Translations under genes and position numbers: made by a program | In this document: in pieces, positions 1 through 10,926 of the stretch | How positions within the stretch are numbered: position 1 is the first letter of the stretch | Layout of the letters: each line of letters begins with the position of its first letter | The notes under the pieces: model-generated | The model's input: the letters and a program-made list of their open reading frames with translations, nothing else | What the model was told of the DNA's origin: nothing | Database searches by the model: none | Assembly: GCF_029962835.1 (NCBI RefSeq) | Contig: NC_080575.1 | Span: 58,503,493-58,567,492, forward strand | Length of the DNA: 64,000 bases | From: Magnolia sinica | Taxonomy: Eukaryota; Streptophyta; Magnoliopsida; Magnoliales; Magnoliaceae | Direction of reading: 5' to 3'

Positions 1-1914
1 CAAACATCAATCAAATAAATGGTGGCTCAGTAACATTCGGAGATGGAAGCAATTATAAGATTATTAGCCAAGGTAATGTACAACTTCCCAACCTACCTCT
101 CTTTGAAAATTTTTTATATGTTGAATCGCTAAAACATAATCTTCTGAGCATTTCTCAGATCTGTGATAACAAACATAGTGTAAAATTTTCAGATCACGGA
201 TGTGAGATAAATAATGAGAAATGAAATGTAATATTAAATGGTCATAGAATTTCTGAAAATTGATATATAATTGATGACTCCTACTTGACAAACCATTCAT
301 GCTGCATGGTCCAAATAGACGAGACCGAACTATGGCATTAACATCTTAGACATGAAAACTATAAAAAGCTATACAAATTGCGCAAAAAAGATCACTTTAC
401 ATGGTCTGCCCAAACTAGAAAAGATAGAAAAAGTATGTGGCATCGGTCAGATAAGAAAGAAAATTAGTAGTAGTCACAAGAAAGTGAACTCCTTAGTCAT
501 GGCTAGACCACTTGAACTTCTCCATATAAATTTAGTCGGATCAACTAGAACGGAGAGTAGAGCCGGAAAGAAATATTTTCTGGTAGTAGTTGATGACTAC
601 ACTAGATATTCTTGGGTAGCCTTTCTAAGAGAAAAGTCAGATACTATTAACAAAGTCATAAAACTTACAAAACGCATCCATAATGAAAAAGAGTTATCTG
701 TGGTCAGAATTAGAAGTGATCATGGAACTGAATTCGAAAATATCAATTTTGAAAAATATTGCAATGACCATGGAATACTGCATGAATTTTCTATTCAAAA
801 ACACCTCATCAAAATGGGGTTGTTGAAAAAAAAATAGAATTTTGCAAGAAATAGCTAGTGTAATGCTAAATAGCATGAATTTGCCTAAATATTTATGGAC
901 TGAAGCTATTAGTAGTGCATGTTATATAATTAATTATGTTTACATTAGGAAAGATAAAAACAAAATAACTTATGAACTTTTGTTGAACAAAAAGCCCACT
1001 GTTAAATATTTTCAAACTTTTAGAAGCGAATATTTTATTTTACGTGACCGTGAAAATTTAAGAAAATTTGAAGCTAAAATTGATGAGGGAATATTTCTTG
1101 GTTATGCTCTAAATAGTTGGGCATATCGAGTGCTTAACATAAGAACTGAGCTTTTACAAGAATCAATAAATGTTGTAATAAATGATCAACCAATCATACC
1201 TAGTCTTGATCATGATGATGATATTAATTTGGTTAATGTACCTGAATCTTCATCTAAATCTGATAATATTGAGTTAAGGTTAGTCAAAGACTATCTGACT
1301 AATCAAATACTTGGTAACTCTTACACTGGTGTTCATACCAGAAGACAACTTGAAAATATATGTAATTATGTCTGTTTTACCTCCCAAATTGAACCGGGTA
1401 ATGTAAATGAGTCACTCGCTAATGAAAGTTGGATAATGGCCATGAAAGATGAATTAAATCAATTTGTTAGAAATGATGTATGGTATCTGGTTTATAGACC
1501 TTCCAACAAACATGTGATTGGAACCAAGTGGATTTTTTAAAATAAAACTGATGAAATGGGGAATATTATTAGAAATAAGGCACGACTGCTTATATAAGGT
1601 TATACTCAGATTGAAGGTATAGATTATAATGAAACCTTTGTACCAATTGCACATCTTGAATCAATCAGATTATTTATTTCCATTGCAAGTCATAAAAAAT
1701 TAAAATATATCAAATGGATGTAAAAAGTACTTTTTTAAATGGTAATCTAAATGAGAAAGTTTACGTTTAACAACTAAAGGGTTTCGAAGAACCCAAACTT
1801 CCCTATCATGTTTACCGTCTTAAAAAGGCTCCTTTTGGTTTAAAACAAGCTCCCAGAATATGGTTTGAAAAGTTGACTAAATTTTTACTTAGTCATAATT
1901 GTTTTATGGGTAGT
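1..1914 (+). pseudogene. pol: Sirevirus B pol fragment (protease end, integrase, RT start)
   Basis: This is Ty1/copia pol. The window opens just after the protease active site, in a region matching 28620-28760 of element C. The reading frame then gives a GAG-pre-integrase stretch (from about 300), an integrase core at 500-837 (motifs VVDDYTRY, RSDHGTEF), the integrase C-terminal part and linker at 842-1540, and the start of RT from 1540 (KWIF, then stops). The first integrase acidic residue, in the motif read as DLVG in element C, is Asn here (INLVG near 526), so the catalytic triad is broken. Stops and frameshifts occur at 838-842, 1540 and repeatedly in RT. The fragment ends at 1914, where the LTR of element A begins. 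It is a non-functional remnant; the rest is not found to the right of A. Confidence 0.88.
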
Positions 1915-2179
1915 TGTAAGTGCTTATACTTAAAACACATTATAGTTTTTCAAATTTTGTAGTCTTGTTAGGATCGCAAGCTCGACTGTAGATAAATTAT
2001 CAACTCGATTAAGTATCTAGAAAGAAATCTCAACATCTCAAGGTAATATCATTCATGGTTCGAAGTTTAGAACACTTCGTATGAGTCAACGTTCAGGTAA
2101 TATAAACCTAGTTTAACCATAGGTTAGGTGTATTTCACACATGCATAACTATAATCATATTTCATATTAAATACACTCA

Positions 2180-2500
2180 AGTTAGGCCAGCCCGACGACT
2201 AGTTCGGCCAGCCTAACTGACTTCGGCCAACCCTACAATATTCGGTCAAAAAGATAGATCTGAAAAGATCTTTTTGCGGTAGGTTCAGCCAGCCCAACCT
2301 AAGGTTCGGCCAGTCCAACGTGGGTTCGATCAAGTTTCCAACAATGAAACAAAAATTGAATTTTAGGCTAATTGGGCTAGCCGAACTTGGGCTTAGGTTA
2401 GGAAAATTTTTGAAAGATATTATCTCACGAAATTCGAGTTCCATTGGAACGTGATCTTTAGAATTCGGCCAGCTGAACTAACCCTCGGGCCAGCCGAACT
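2180..2500 (+). repeat. Array of GTTCGGCCAGCCGAAC-like palindromes in LTR A
   Basis: At least six degenerate copies of a palindromic 16-mer with the ideal form GTTCGGC-NN-GCCGAAC are present: near 2184, 2200, 2222, 2283, 2304, 2374, 2464 and 2488, in whole or half sites. They lie upstream of the TATA box, in U3. The same motif recurs at 7580-7625, just before the env-like gene. Palindromic motifs in Sirevirus non-coding regions are known from the literature; their role is not established here. Confidence 0.7.
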
Positions 2501-2516
2501 ACACAGATCTATGGTT

Positions 2517-2524
2517 ATAAATAG
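2517..2524 (+). promoter_or_regulatory. TATA box of LTR A
   Basis: TATAAATA follows the palindrome array by about 20 bases and lies roughly 450 bases before gag, where a Sirevirus LTR promoter is expected. Confidence 0.6.
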
Positions 2525-2974
2525 AGGCTCTTTCTTACTCTTTAGGACATGAAAATTTATAGATTCATATTGTATTGCAAAGAGAGAAAGTTCAAGCCTC
2601 ATCTATTTGTGTTATAATTCTTATTCTGGTTTTCGCTAATTTTATTCTCCTTCTCAAGTTAGATTAATGTGTTTTAATAGAGTAATCCATACTCTACTTT
2701 GAGAAGAGGGAGAATCGAATTTGTGGCAATAGGGCATCATTCATTTTATTGAAAATACATTTGATCCCATTATTTCTTTTTGGGTTGGACTTATACAAAG
2801 GCTTCATCTACATCCCAAGAAGAAGATCGTTGCATTCAAGCTACAACTACGACTTCGACTCGCCAATCGAAGATTAAGTACTATCTATTCAATTATTTCA
2901 GTTTGGCAAGCTTTCACTTGAAAGATTTTAGGTAGGACAACCTTATTTCACGACGTTTTTGAATTCAAAATATC

Positions 2975-4545
2975 AAACTTATTAAACTTATCCCTTTGAA
3001 GGCTCGAACTATTCCTATTGGAAAGCTAGATGAGGATTTTTCTCAAATCTATTGATGAAAGTGTGTGGTAAGCCACCATAACCCAATGAGTCCCTCTAAT
3101 GTTGGAAGTAGTGACTGAAGATGGAACCAAGTCCATGAAAGTTCGCGTTTATAATCTTTGGACTGCAGGTCAAAAAAGCAAAAGTAGTGCTAATGCAAAA
3201 GCACTTAATATTATTACTTATGCTCTATCACTAGATGAATTTAAAAGAATTATCTCATGTGATATAGCAAAACAAGCTTGGGATATTCTCAAAATGACAC
3301 ATGAAGGAACTAACATTGTTAAAAAGTCTAAGATCCAAATCCTTACAACAAGGTTTGAAGAAATCCATATGAAATAAAATGAATCATTCATATATTTCTT
3401 TACTAAACTAAATGACATTGTTAATTCCACGCGGGATCTTGGAGAAAAAAGTCCCTGAAAGCAAACCGTGTAAAAATCCTACGATCGCTTCTTGACATGT
3501 TCAATTCTAAAGTCACTGCGATACAAGAATTGAGGGATACTGACACAATGAAGGTGGAGGAATTAGTTGGATCTCTACAAACCTATGAGCTGAATTTCAA
3601 AGCTCCCAAAAGTAAAACCATAGCCCCTAATTCCTCAAAATTAAAATCCAAAGACTCAAATAATGAAGAGAATGAGGATGACATGGCTATGCTGGCTAAA
3701 AAGTTTTATAGAATTAAAAAAAAAAAAAAACAGATCTGATTTTCAAAAACCGATTGACAAGAAAAAAGAAAATACTCGGAAATCTAAATCTAAATACTTT
3801 CAATGCTTTAACTGTTCTGAATATGGGCATCTAGCTACAAAATGTCCTAATAAGGATAAATCTAGAAGAAGAGGCATGATCACCACATGGGATGAATCGT
3901 CTGAATCTGAATCTCATTCAGAAACTGGCGAAACATATCAGAAATGAAGATAAAACTTTTAATTATGAAACACCAGGAAGTGATATTGAAAATGAAGAAG
4001 ATCTTCAAAGTTCCTATGATGCCTTATATAAAGAGAGTTGTTAGATTGCAGCAAAATAAAAAATTTAAAAAGATAAATTTGCTGATTTAAAATTAGAACT
4101 TAAAAAATTTGTTTAGGAGAAATCTCATTTTTCTGATTGTTTTGAGAAAACTAAACTAGAGCTAAATCTAAAAAATTCTGAAATTCTATATCTCAAAACT
4201 GAAAATAAAAACTTACTATTTGAAATTACTTGTCTTAAAAATTCTAAAGAGACTTGGATATATACCCAGGGTGACCCGAGACTTGAAAAGCTGCTAACTG
4301 TGTCTCGTCGAAATAACAACAAATCTGGCTTGGGATATATCAAGAGTTGTTCAGAAATATTTAAAAATACTGCTTCTATATTTGTTAAAGGTGAATCTTC
4401 AAAATCTAAAGAAGAAACTACGAAGGAAATAAAGAAGATTAAAAAACCTTGTCAAAAACTTTTTATCCAAAAACTAAGCTCCACTATCAAAAGAAAAATT
4501 ATAATCCTTCTCTAACAGATAAGATATTAAAATAGGTTCCAAAAA
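2975..4545 (+). pseudogene. gag: Sirevirus A gag (nucleocapsid, with coiled-coil C-terminal region)
   Basis: This is a capsid/nucleocapsid precursor of the UBN2 type found in copia elements. The frame opens near 2980 with PFEGSNYSYWKAR, and the capsid core follows at 3099-3377 (LSLDEFKRI, AKQAWDIL). A frame change occurs near 3455 and another in an A-rich run of about 14 bases at 3717-3730. A CCHC zinc knuckle (CFNCSEYGHLATKC) lies near 3799-3843. The following Lys/Glu-rich, coiled-coil-like stretch (about 4040-4250) and the basic tail to 4515 are typical of the long Sirevirus gag C-terminus. Stops at 3060, 3375 and 3944, among others, make it a pseudogene. Confidence 0.85.
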
Positions 4546-7434
4546 ATAAATGTCTTGTCATTCACACAGATTTCAAAGCTAGTAGCCATTCAAGATGGTA
4601 CCTGAACAGTGGATGCTCTAGACATATGACAGGTGATAAGGCGATACTTTCAGACATCAATCAAATTGATGGAGGCTCAATAACATTTAGAGATGGCACC
4701 AACTACAAAATCAACGAAAGAGGTAATATAAAACTTCCCAATCTTCCCGCTTTTAAAGATGTTTTATATATTGAATGATTAAAGCATAATTTGCTTAGTA
4801 TATCTCAAATCTACGATAATAATCATTGTGTTAAATTTTCAAATCTAAGATGTGAGATACTTAATAATCAAGGTCATATAATATTAAATGGCTGAAGAAC
4901 CTCTAAAAATTGTTATATCATTGATGAATCATGTTCTTCAAATCGCTCTTGCTATATGGTTCAAACAGATGAAACTGAATTATGGCATTAATGTCTTAAA
5001 CATGTGAACTTTATAGATCTATACAAACTAAGGAAGAGAGATCATCTACGAGGCTTAACCACATCTAGACCCCTCGAATTACTCCATATGGACCTAATTG
5101 GACCAAATTGAACCGAGAGTAGAGGATGTAAAAATTACTTTCTAGTTGTAGTTGATAACTACACTAGATATTCATGGGTAGCCTTCTTAAGAGAACAGTC
5201 GGATGCTTTTGACGAAGTCAAAAAGTTATTTAAACGTATTCAGGTGGAAAAAGAACTGTCTGTGAAAAAGATAAGAAGTGATCATGGAACAAAATTTAAA
5301 AATAGCAATTTTGACAAGTTTTGTAATGACCATGGAATATTATATGAATTTTTCGCCCCTAAAACTCCTCAACAAAATGGTAAAGTTGAAAGGAAAAACA
5401 AAGTTCTACGAGAAATGGGGACTGTTATGCTTAACAGTAAAACATTAGTAAAAATCTATGAGCTGAAGCTGTTAATACTACTTGTTATATTATTAATCAA
5501 GTATATGTAAGATCGGGAATAAATAAAATGGCTTATGAACTCTGGTTCAACAAAAAACCTTCAGTAAAATATTTTCATACTTTCGGAAGTAAAATGCTTC
5601 ATTCTACGAGATAGGGAACATTTGGAAAAATTTGAAGCGAAAAGTGATAAAGGCATTTTTCTAGGGTATGCTCTAAATAGTAGAGCATATTGTGTCCTAA
5701 ATAAAAAGACTGGAGTGATACAAGAATCCATAAATGTCGTAATTGATGATCAAACCATCACTCCAACTCATAATCATGATGATGAGGTTATTATAGTCAA
5801 TCAATCAGAACCTTCACCAAAATTAGATTTAACTGAGAATAGATTAGTAAAAGATCATTCAACTAATCAAATTCTCAGTAACCCTCACACTGGGGTTCAA
5901 ACCAGAAGACAAGTGGAAATATATGTAATCATGTATGCTTCACTTCGCAGATAAAACCGTCAAATGTAAATGAAGCCTTACCCAATGAAAATTAGATTTT
6001 GGCTATGCAAGATGAACTAACTCAATTTGTCAGAAATGATATTTAGTATCTAGTTCCTAGACTATCGGAGAAACATGTGATTGGAACTAAATGGATATTT
6101 AAAAATAAATCTGATGAATTTGGGAATATCTTAAAAAACAAAGCAAGATTGGTTGTATAAGGGTATACCCAAATTGAATGAGTCGATCATGATAAAACTT
6201 TTGCTCCAGTCGCTCGTCTTAAATCCATCAGATTATTTATCTCCACCGCATGTTATAAAAACTACCAAATTGATACTAAAAATGCTTTCTTAAATGGTGA
6301 TTTAAATGAAGAAGTTCATGTAGAATAACCTAAAGGTTTTGAAGATCCTAAACCTCCTAATAATGTATATTGTCTTTAAAAGGCCTTGTATGGTTTAAAA
6401 CAAGCTCCTAGAGTATGGTATGAAAATTTAAAAAAAAAAAATCTTTTCAGTCAAAATTTTAAAATGGGAAGTGTTGATAAAACCTTATTTATCAAAACAA
6501 TTAATGAAGATATATTGATTGTTCAAATATATGTAGATGATATTATTTATGGATCAACAAATACTAACCTGTCTTCCAAGTTTGTAGATTCTATGAAATC
6601 AAAATTTGAGATAAGCATGGTAGGAGAACTAAACTATTTCCTTAGTCTTCAAGTGAAACAACTCAAAGATGGGATATTCATATCTTAAACCAAGTATGCG
6701 ATAAATCTTATTAAGAAATTTGGGTTTGAGAATGGTAAAAACTTTTCAACTCCCATGGCTACAATGCTCAAGTTATCTAAAATGACTTAGGTAAAAGCAT
6801 TGATCCACATCTCTACTGTAGCATAATTGGTAGTCTCTTATATTTAACTGCTAGCAGACCTGATATCTCTTTTACCATAGGCATGTGTGCTAGATATCAA
6901 TATAACCCTAAAGAATCACATCTGGCTGCAATTAAAAGAATAATCAGATATCTTGCAAGTACGGTTAATCTAGGTTTATGGTATCCACATGATACATCTT
7001 TATAAATCGCTGGATATACTGTTGCTAATTGGGCAGGTAATGTGTATGATAGAAAACCACAAGTGATGAATGTTTCTACATTGGAAATTGTTTTGTCTCC
7101 TGGATGAGCAAGAAGCAAAACTCATTATCATTATCCACTGCAGAAGTTAAGTATATTATGGTAAGAAATGCTTGCACTCAATTAATGTGGATGAAAAGGA
7201 TGTTAACAAACTATGGTGTTAATCAAGAAACAATGCATTTGTACTGTGATAATACTTGTGCGATAAATATATCCAAAAATCTCATTCAACATTTTTGAAC
7301 TAAGCACATTGATATTTGATATCACTATATTAGAGAATTAGTTGAAAGCAAGACCGTTACGCTTGAATATATCAACACTAAAAAATAGCTTGCAGACATT
7401 CTGACAAAACCTCTTGATAATGTTATATTTTAAA
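4546..7434 (+). pseudogene. pol: Sirevirus A pol (protease, integrase, RT, RNase H)
   Basis: Domain order is protease, integrase, RT, RNase H, which is diagnostic for Ty1/copia. The protease site near 4605-4630 reads LNSGCSRHMTGD; element C has MDSGCSRHITGD at the same place, so the catalytic Asp is Asn here. The zinc-finger part of the integrase is largely deleted: HLRGL near 5050 runs directly into the segment before DLIGP, while C has about 120 extra bases. The integrase core (RSDHGTKF, QQNGKVERKN) is at 5100-5510, RT with YVDD at 6530-6545, and the RNase H end at 7010-7434. The frame is broken by many stops (for example at 6688 and 7005). It is not functional. Confidence 0.88.
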
Positions 7435-7766
7435 TTTTTAAAAATGATATAGGATTATGCAATATTTCTTAATTCAATCCTTCCATATTACAGTTTATTT
7501 ACATTTAAATTGCTTTAATAGAATAATGTTCATTCATATCATTTTTTAAAAATATTTTTGGATTTTTTTAGCCAACCCGTAGCTGACTAACTGGTTCGGC
7601 CAGCCGACGACTACACTAGGGCTAGCCGAACCGAGCGCGATTTGGGTTATTTGGGGATTTTTTTTCTTCAAAACCCTCATTTCATTTTCATCTTCCTCGG
7701 CTCGCCGGTGCTTCCCTCGTCCAACCCATCAATCTAAACTTCTTGTAAGTGAATCTTTTTTAGTTT
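7435..7766 (+). other. Leader of the env-like gene in Sirevirus A, first part
   Basis: This is non-coding DNA between pol and the insertion of Tekay-1. It carries palindrome copies near 7580-7625 (GGTTCGGCCAGCCGACG and GGGCTAGCCGAACC), repeating the motif of LTR A. A strong 5' splice-site match, CTT|GTAAGT, lies at 7741-7750. The matching acceptor may be TCTAG at 26218-26222, just before the env-like ATG, so Tekay-1 would sit inside a leader intron. This is inference from splice-site consensus and from the parallel arrangement in element D. Confidence 0.55.
7762..7766. repeat. Target site duplication AGTTT (left of Tekay-1)
   Basis: AGTTT directly precedes the TGTCACG terminus of Tekay-1 and recurs at 26073-26077 directly after its other end, a 5-bp duplication typical of gypsy integrases. 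Confidence 0.85.
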
Positions 7767-10700
7767 TGTCACGCCCCAAACTCAGAAACTGGGCTCACAG
7801 AATTCCTGATTGACGAATTCGGCGGCGACGGCCTCCATAGTACCCCATTCTCAGTTCCTGGTGCCCATTCACCAGATTCTGATCCTGGGATCCTACAAGG
7901 AGGATTTATACAACATAAGTCTGATTTAATTAAGCATGCCCAAGATCATAACATCATAACCATAGATATATAACCATAGGAACAACATTACAAAATCCAC
8001 TAAGAATTTAAACTTTTTACAAGTACAAAGCTCAAGGGGAGAATTACAAAGACTACACATAAAAACAACTCCAAAAGGGTCCAAGACACGCTCCATGCTC
8101 CTTCTCAGCTATTATTGCTGCCTAGAATTAACTGCATGCATCAATCATGCATAAGCTTATAGAAAGCTTGGAGGGCGGTGTAGTGTGTGTAGGACAAGTG
8201 CCATGAATGCAATATTAGGGTATACAAAAAAATGCGGTAAGACCATGAATACCACTAGCCGTCACAAGGCTAAGCAATGCAAGGCAGGAATGCTATCTGC
8301 CAGTCAAAGGCTATACAATATGGGGCTATACAGCCAAGTGCCATATGCAATATGCAATGCGATAATGCTCATCCTTATATCAAGTCTACATATCAGTATA
8401 GTTTTTCTCTAGGAAATCACCGGGGTCAAGTACACTCCACATAAACTGCTGCTCTTCCTAGCCGCGCAGCCAAGTGAGAATAAGAGACCTCACTACCCAC
8501 TTGTGGACAGCCAATCACCAACAAGGTTTGATAGTAACGGACCCATTTATGAGCTGGTCAAACTCAGCCTAGCTTAAATGCTCCCTCATTCGCACGGATA
8601 AGGTCACACCTCTTTCCAACCGACCATGATACAATGAGAGACACGACTTAATGGTAAAGGCACCGTCACTCATGTTTTCCACTCGGTCTCGATGTTCGAG
8701 CATCTCCTGGTACCATGAAGGTTCTGGGACTTTCAACTAAGAACATCTTACGTGTCCACAGTGCTTAAACTAATATTTTTGGTGTCCAATTCTAGCCATC
8801 CATGATATGCCTATGGAGGCTATGGCTCTGATGAAGCTAGGGCGAATATCAACCATGCTACGCAATACCAGATGCATGAATCACACAAATCAACCATGCA
8901 TCAGTCCTCCGCATAATCACACTCAAGAGGAGCAACTCCATCACTCAAGGAGTCCCATAATAGCTTGCCTAATGGCATAAATCATGACCAATCACATCTC
9001 AACCAAGCATATATATGATGCACATGGGAATGGGTCATGAAGATAACTAAGTATACCATGCGTTCATGTTGTACTCTCCTCGTAACAAGGTAGGGTCTAG
9101 GTACTTAGAAAATTTTACATGAAATTGAAAGAGTAAAACTACTAGTGGGGGGCCTAACAATTTGGGGTAGCCCACTAGGACTAAACAAGCAATACCATGG
9201 CCCTAAATAATAAGAATGGGCCTGACAAAGGGTTTTGGGTGGACATTCAACCACCAATAGATGAGAATGGGCCTAACAAATGGGCCTAGAGGGGTCCACA
9301 ATGGGGACATTTAACCATCATTGTCCTCCAGAAGGCGGCCTAACAAAGATTCTACTTAAAGTAAGGCCCAAGGCCTAAGTACTACCTTAGAAATAAAATG
9401 GGCAGCAATACATATATATCATATCACATAACGGCCCCCAAGAAAATGGCCCAATGCCCTCACACAACATCATGGGCCCAAAAAGGTAAACTATGGCCCA
9501 AGAACATTGGCCATCGAATTCATGTATTATGTTGAACCTAATGGGCAGCCCATAAGCCCAAATACATGGGTAAGGCATGCCCAATGCTTGACAAGTTGGG
9601 CCTTACCAATCAGCCCAAATTTGGTTAAGATAAAGGGGCAACAAGGATCAAATTATTCAGCCCACAAGGTCCATCATAAGGTGAAATCAGTCCAAGTACC
9701 AAAGAGTGGATGATCAATATTATTTGGGCCTGCTGAATGTCCCAAAAATCTGGCCTACTATGGCCCTCAAAATCAACCCAAAAGTGAGCCTCACAAAGCA
9801 CTAATTAAGCCTCAAAATTAGAGATTTACAAGTATGGCGTGTACACATAACACCCTCAGCCTAGTGGGCTTCCCAATCCCAAAACAAACAACTATATGCA
9901 GCGAATTCTAGGCCGTTGTTGGAAATCCAACCCACCTACTTCTTGGGCCTGTTAGAGTCTAGTAAAACAGATTTTCTAGTTAAAATACATAGTCCAAGGT
10001 AGCCCATACATGATATAATGGGCCCACCAGATGGAAGGTGGATGTACAACACATAATCCAAGTGGGCATGCTACTGGACTGTAAGTCCAGCAGCACCCCA
10101 AGAACAATCTGGACATCCCAAGGGACTGGACGGTTGGCCCCTAATAATATACAAGGTGGGCCCCACCTGTGGCCATCCCACCATGAGATGGACCACATCC
10201 AAGTGGGCCACACAAGGGAGGGAAAGCATGGAGAAAACATATCAGCAAGGTGGGCTAAAAGGGGAGGAACGACCAGCCCCTGTTAGACGTCCACCTGGCT
10301 GGGACGTCCAGCAGGTGGGCTGCTGGCCCATCCTCAAAAAACCCGGTCTAGGTGGCCCACATATACATGAAGTGGGTCCCAGCAAGTGGGCCACAAAGGA
10401 GGTAAAGGTCGTACATCCATACATTTAGAGAATAAAAATTTGGACAGCAGGGTTGTATATAAAATTCTGCTGCTGGAAAAATGTTGCTAGCCTCATCTTG
10501 TACACCAAATGGGGTGGGCCTAGGCCTACCAAATCAAAGGGGAAATGGGTGAATTGCATGCACCCATATATGGACAACAAATGGGGTCCACTAGAGTGGC
10601 CCACTATCCCCAAAACTAAGCTGATACATGTGTATTTTCTGCACGCAGGACTGCTAGACAGTTTAGAAAATTTGGACCATCTCGCCCTGTTGGGCCCACT

Positions 10701-10911
10701 CCATGAAGCTCAAATCAAGGGTCGATGGTGTGGGGTCCATCCTACATCAAGGTGGGATCCACACCTTAGAGAATACCCAAAAAAACTGGAAGCAAAGCAT
10801 TATAAATAGGCCTTGCAAACGGAATTTACAGGTCACGAGTCACCGAAATTCGACCGGTAGGACCGCAGGACCTAACGGAACAAAACGGATACTAAAGTTA
10901 AGGGTCTTACA
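7767..10911 (-). repeat. 3' LTR of Tekay-1
   Basis: The LTR is bounded by TGTCACGCCCC on the left and GGGTCTTACA on the right, followed by the polypurine tract. It is 3145 bases long. It lacks about 1.27 kb present in the 5' LTR remnant: a single TTGCAA at 10813-10818 replaces the segment lying between TTGCAA at 24699 and at 25974. The segment 9140-10780 is rich in TGGGCC/GGCCCA motifs and small hairpins. ORFs seen here (for example near 10453-10809) are chance readings of this repeat and do not keep frame between copies. Confidence 0.85.
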
Positions 10912-10926
10912 TCTCTCCCCTCCTAC
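10912..10926 (-). promoter_or_regulatory. Polypurine tract of Tekay-1
   Basis: On the minus strand this reads GTAGGAGGGGAGAGA and directly abuts the LTR start TGTAAGACCC, as expected for the plus-strand priming site of reverse transcription. Tekay-3 has the same arrangement at 53436. Confidence 0.8.

Larger units (their letters stand above)
1915..2950 (+). repeat. 5' LTR of Sirevirus A (3' boundary approximate)
   Basis: The LTR begins TGTAAGTGCTTATAC, matching the copy at 27826 that follows a polypurine tract. It contains a palindrome array (about 2177-2500) and a TATA box near 2517. The gag frame is recognisable from about 2975, so the LTR must end before that. I could not identify a clear primer binding site or the terminal CA, so the right edge is only approximate. 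Confidence 0.7.
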
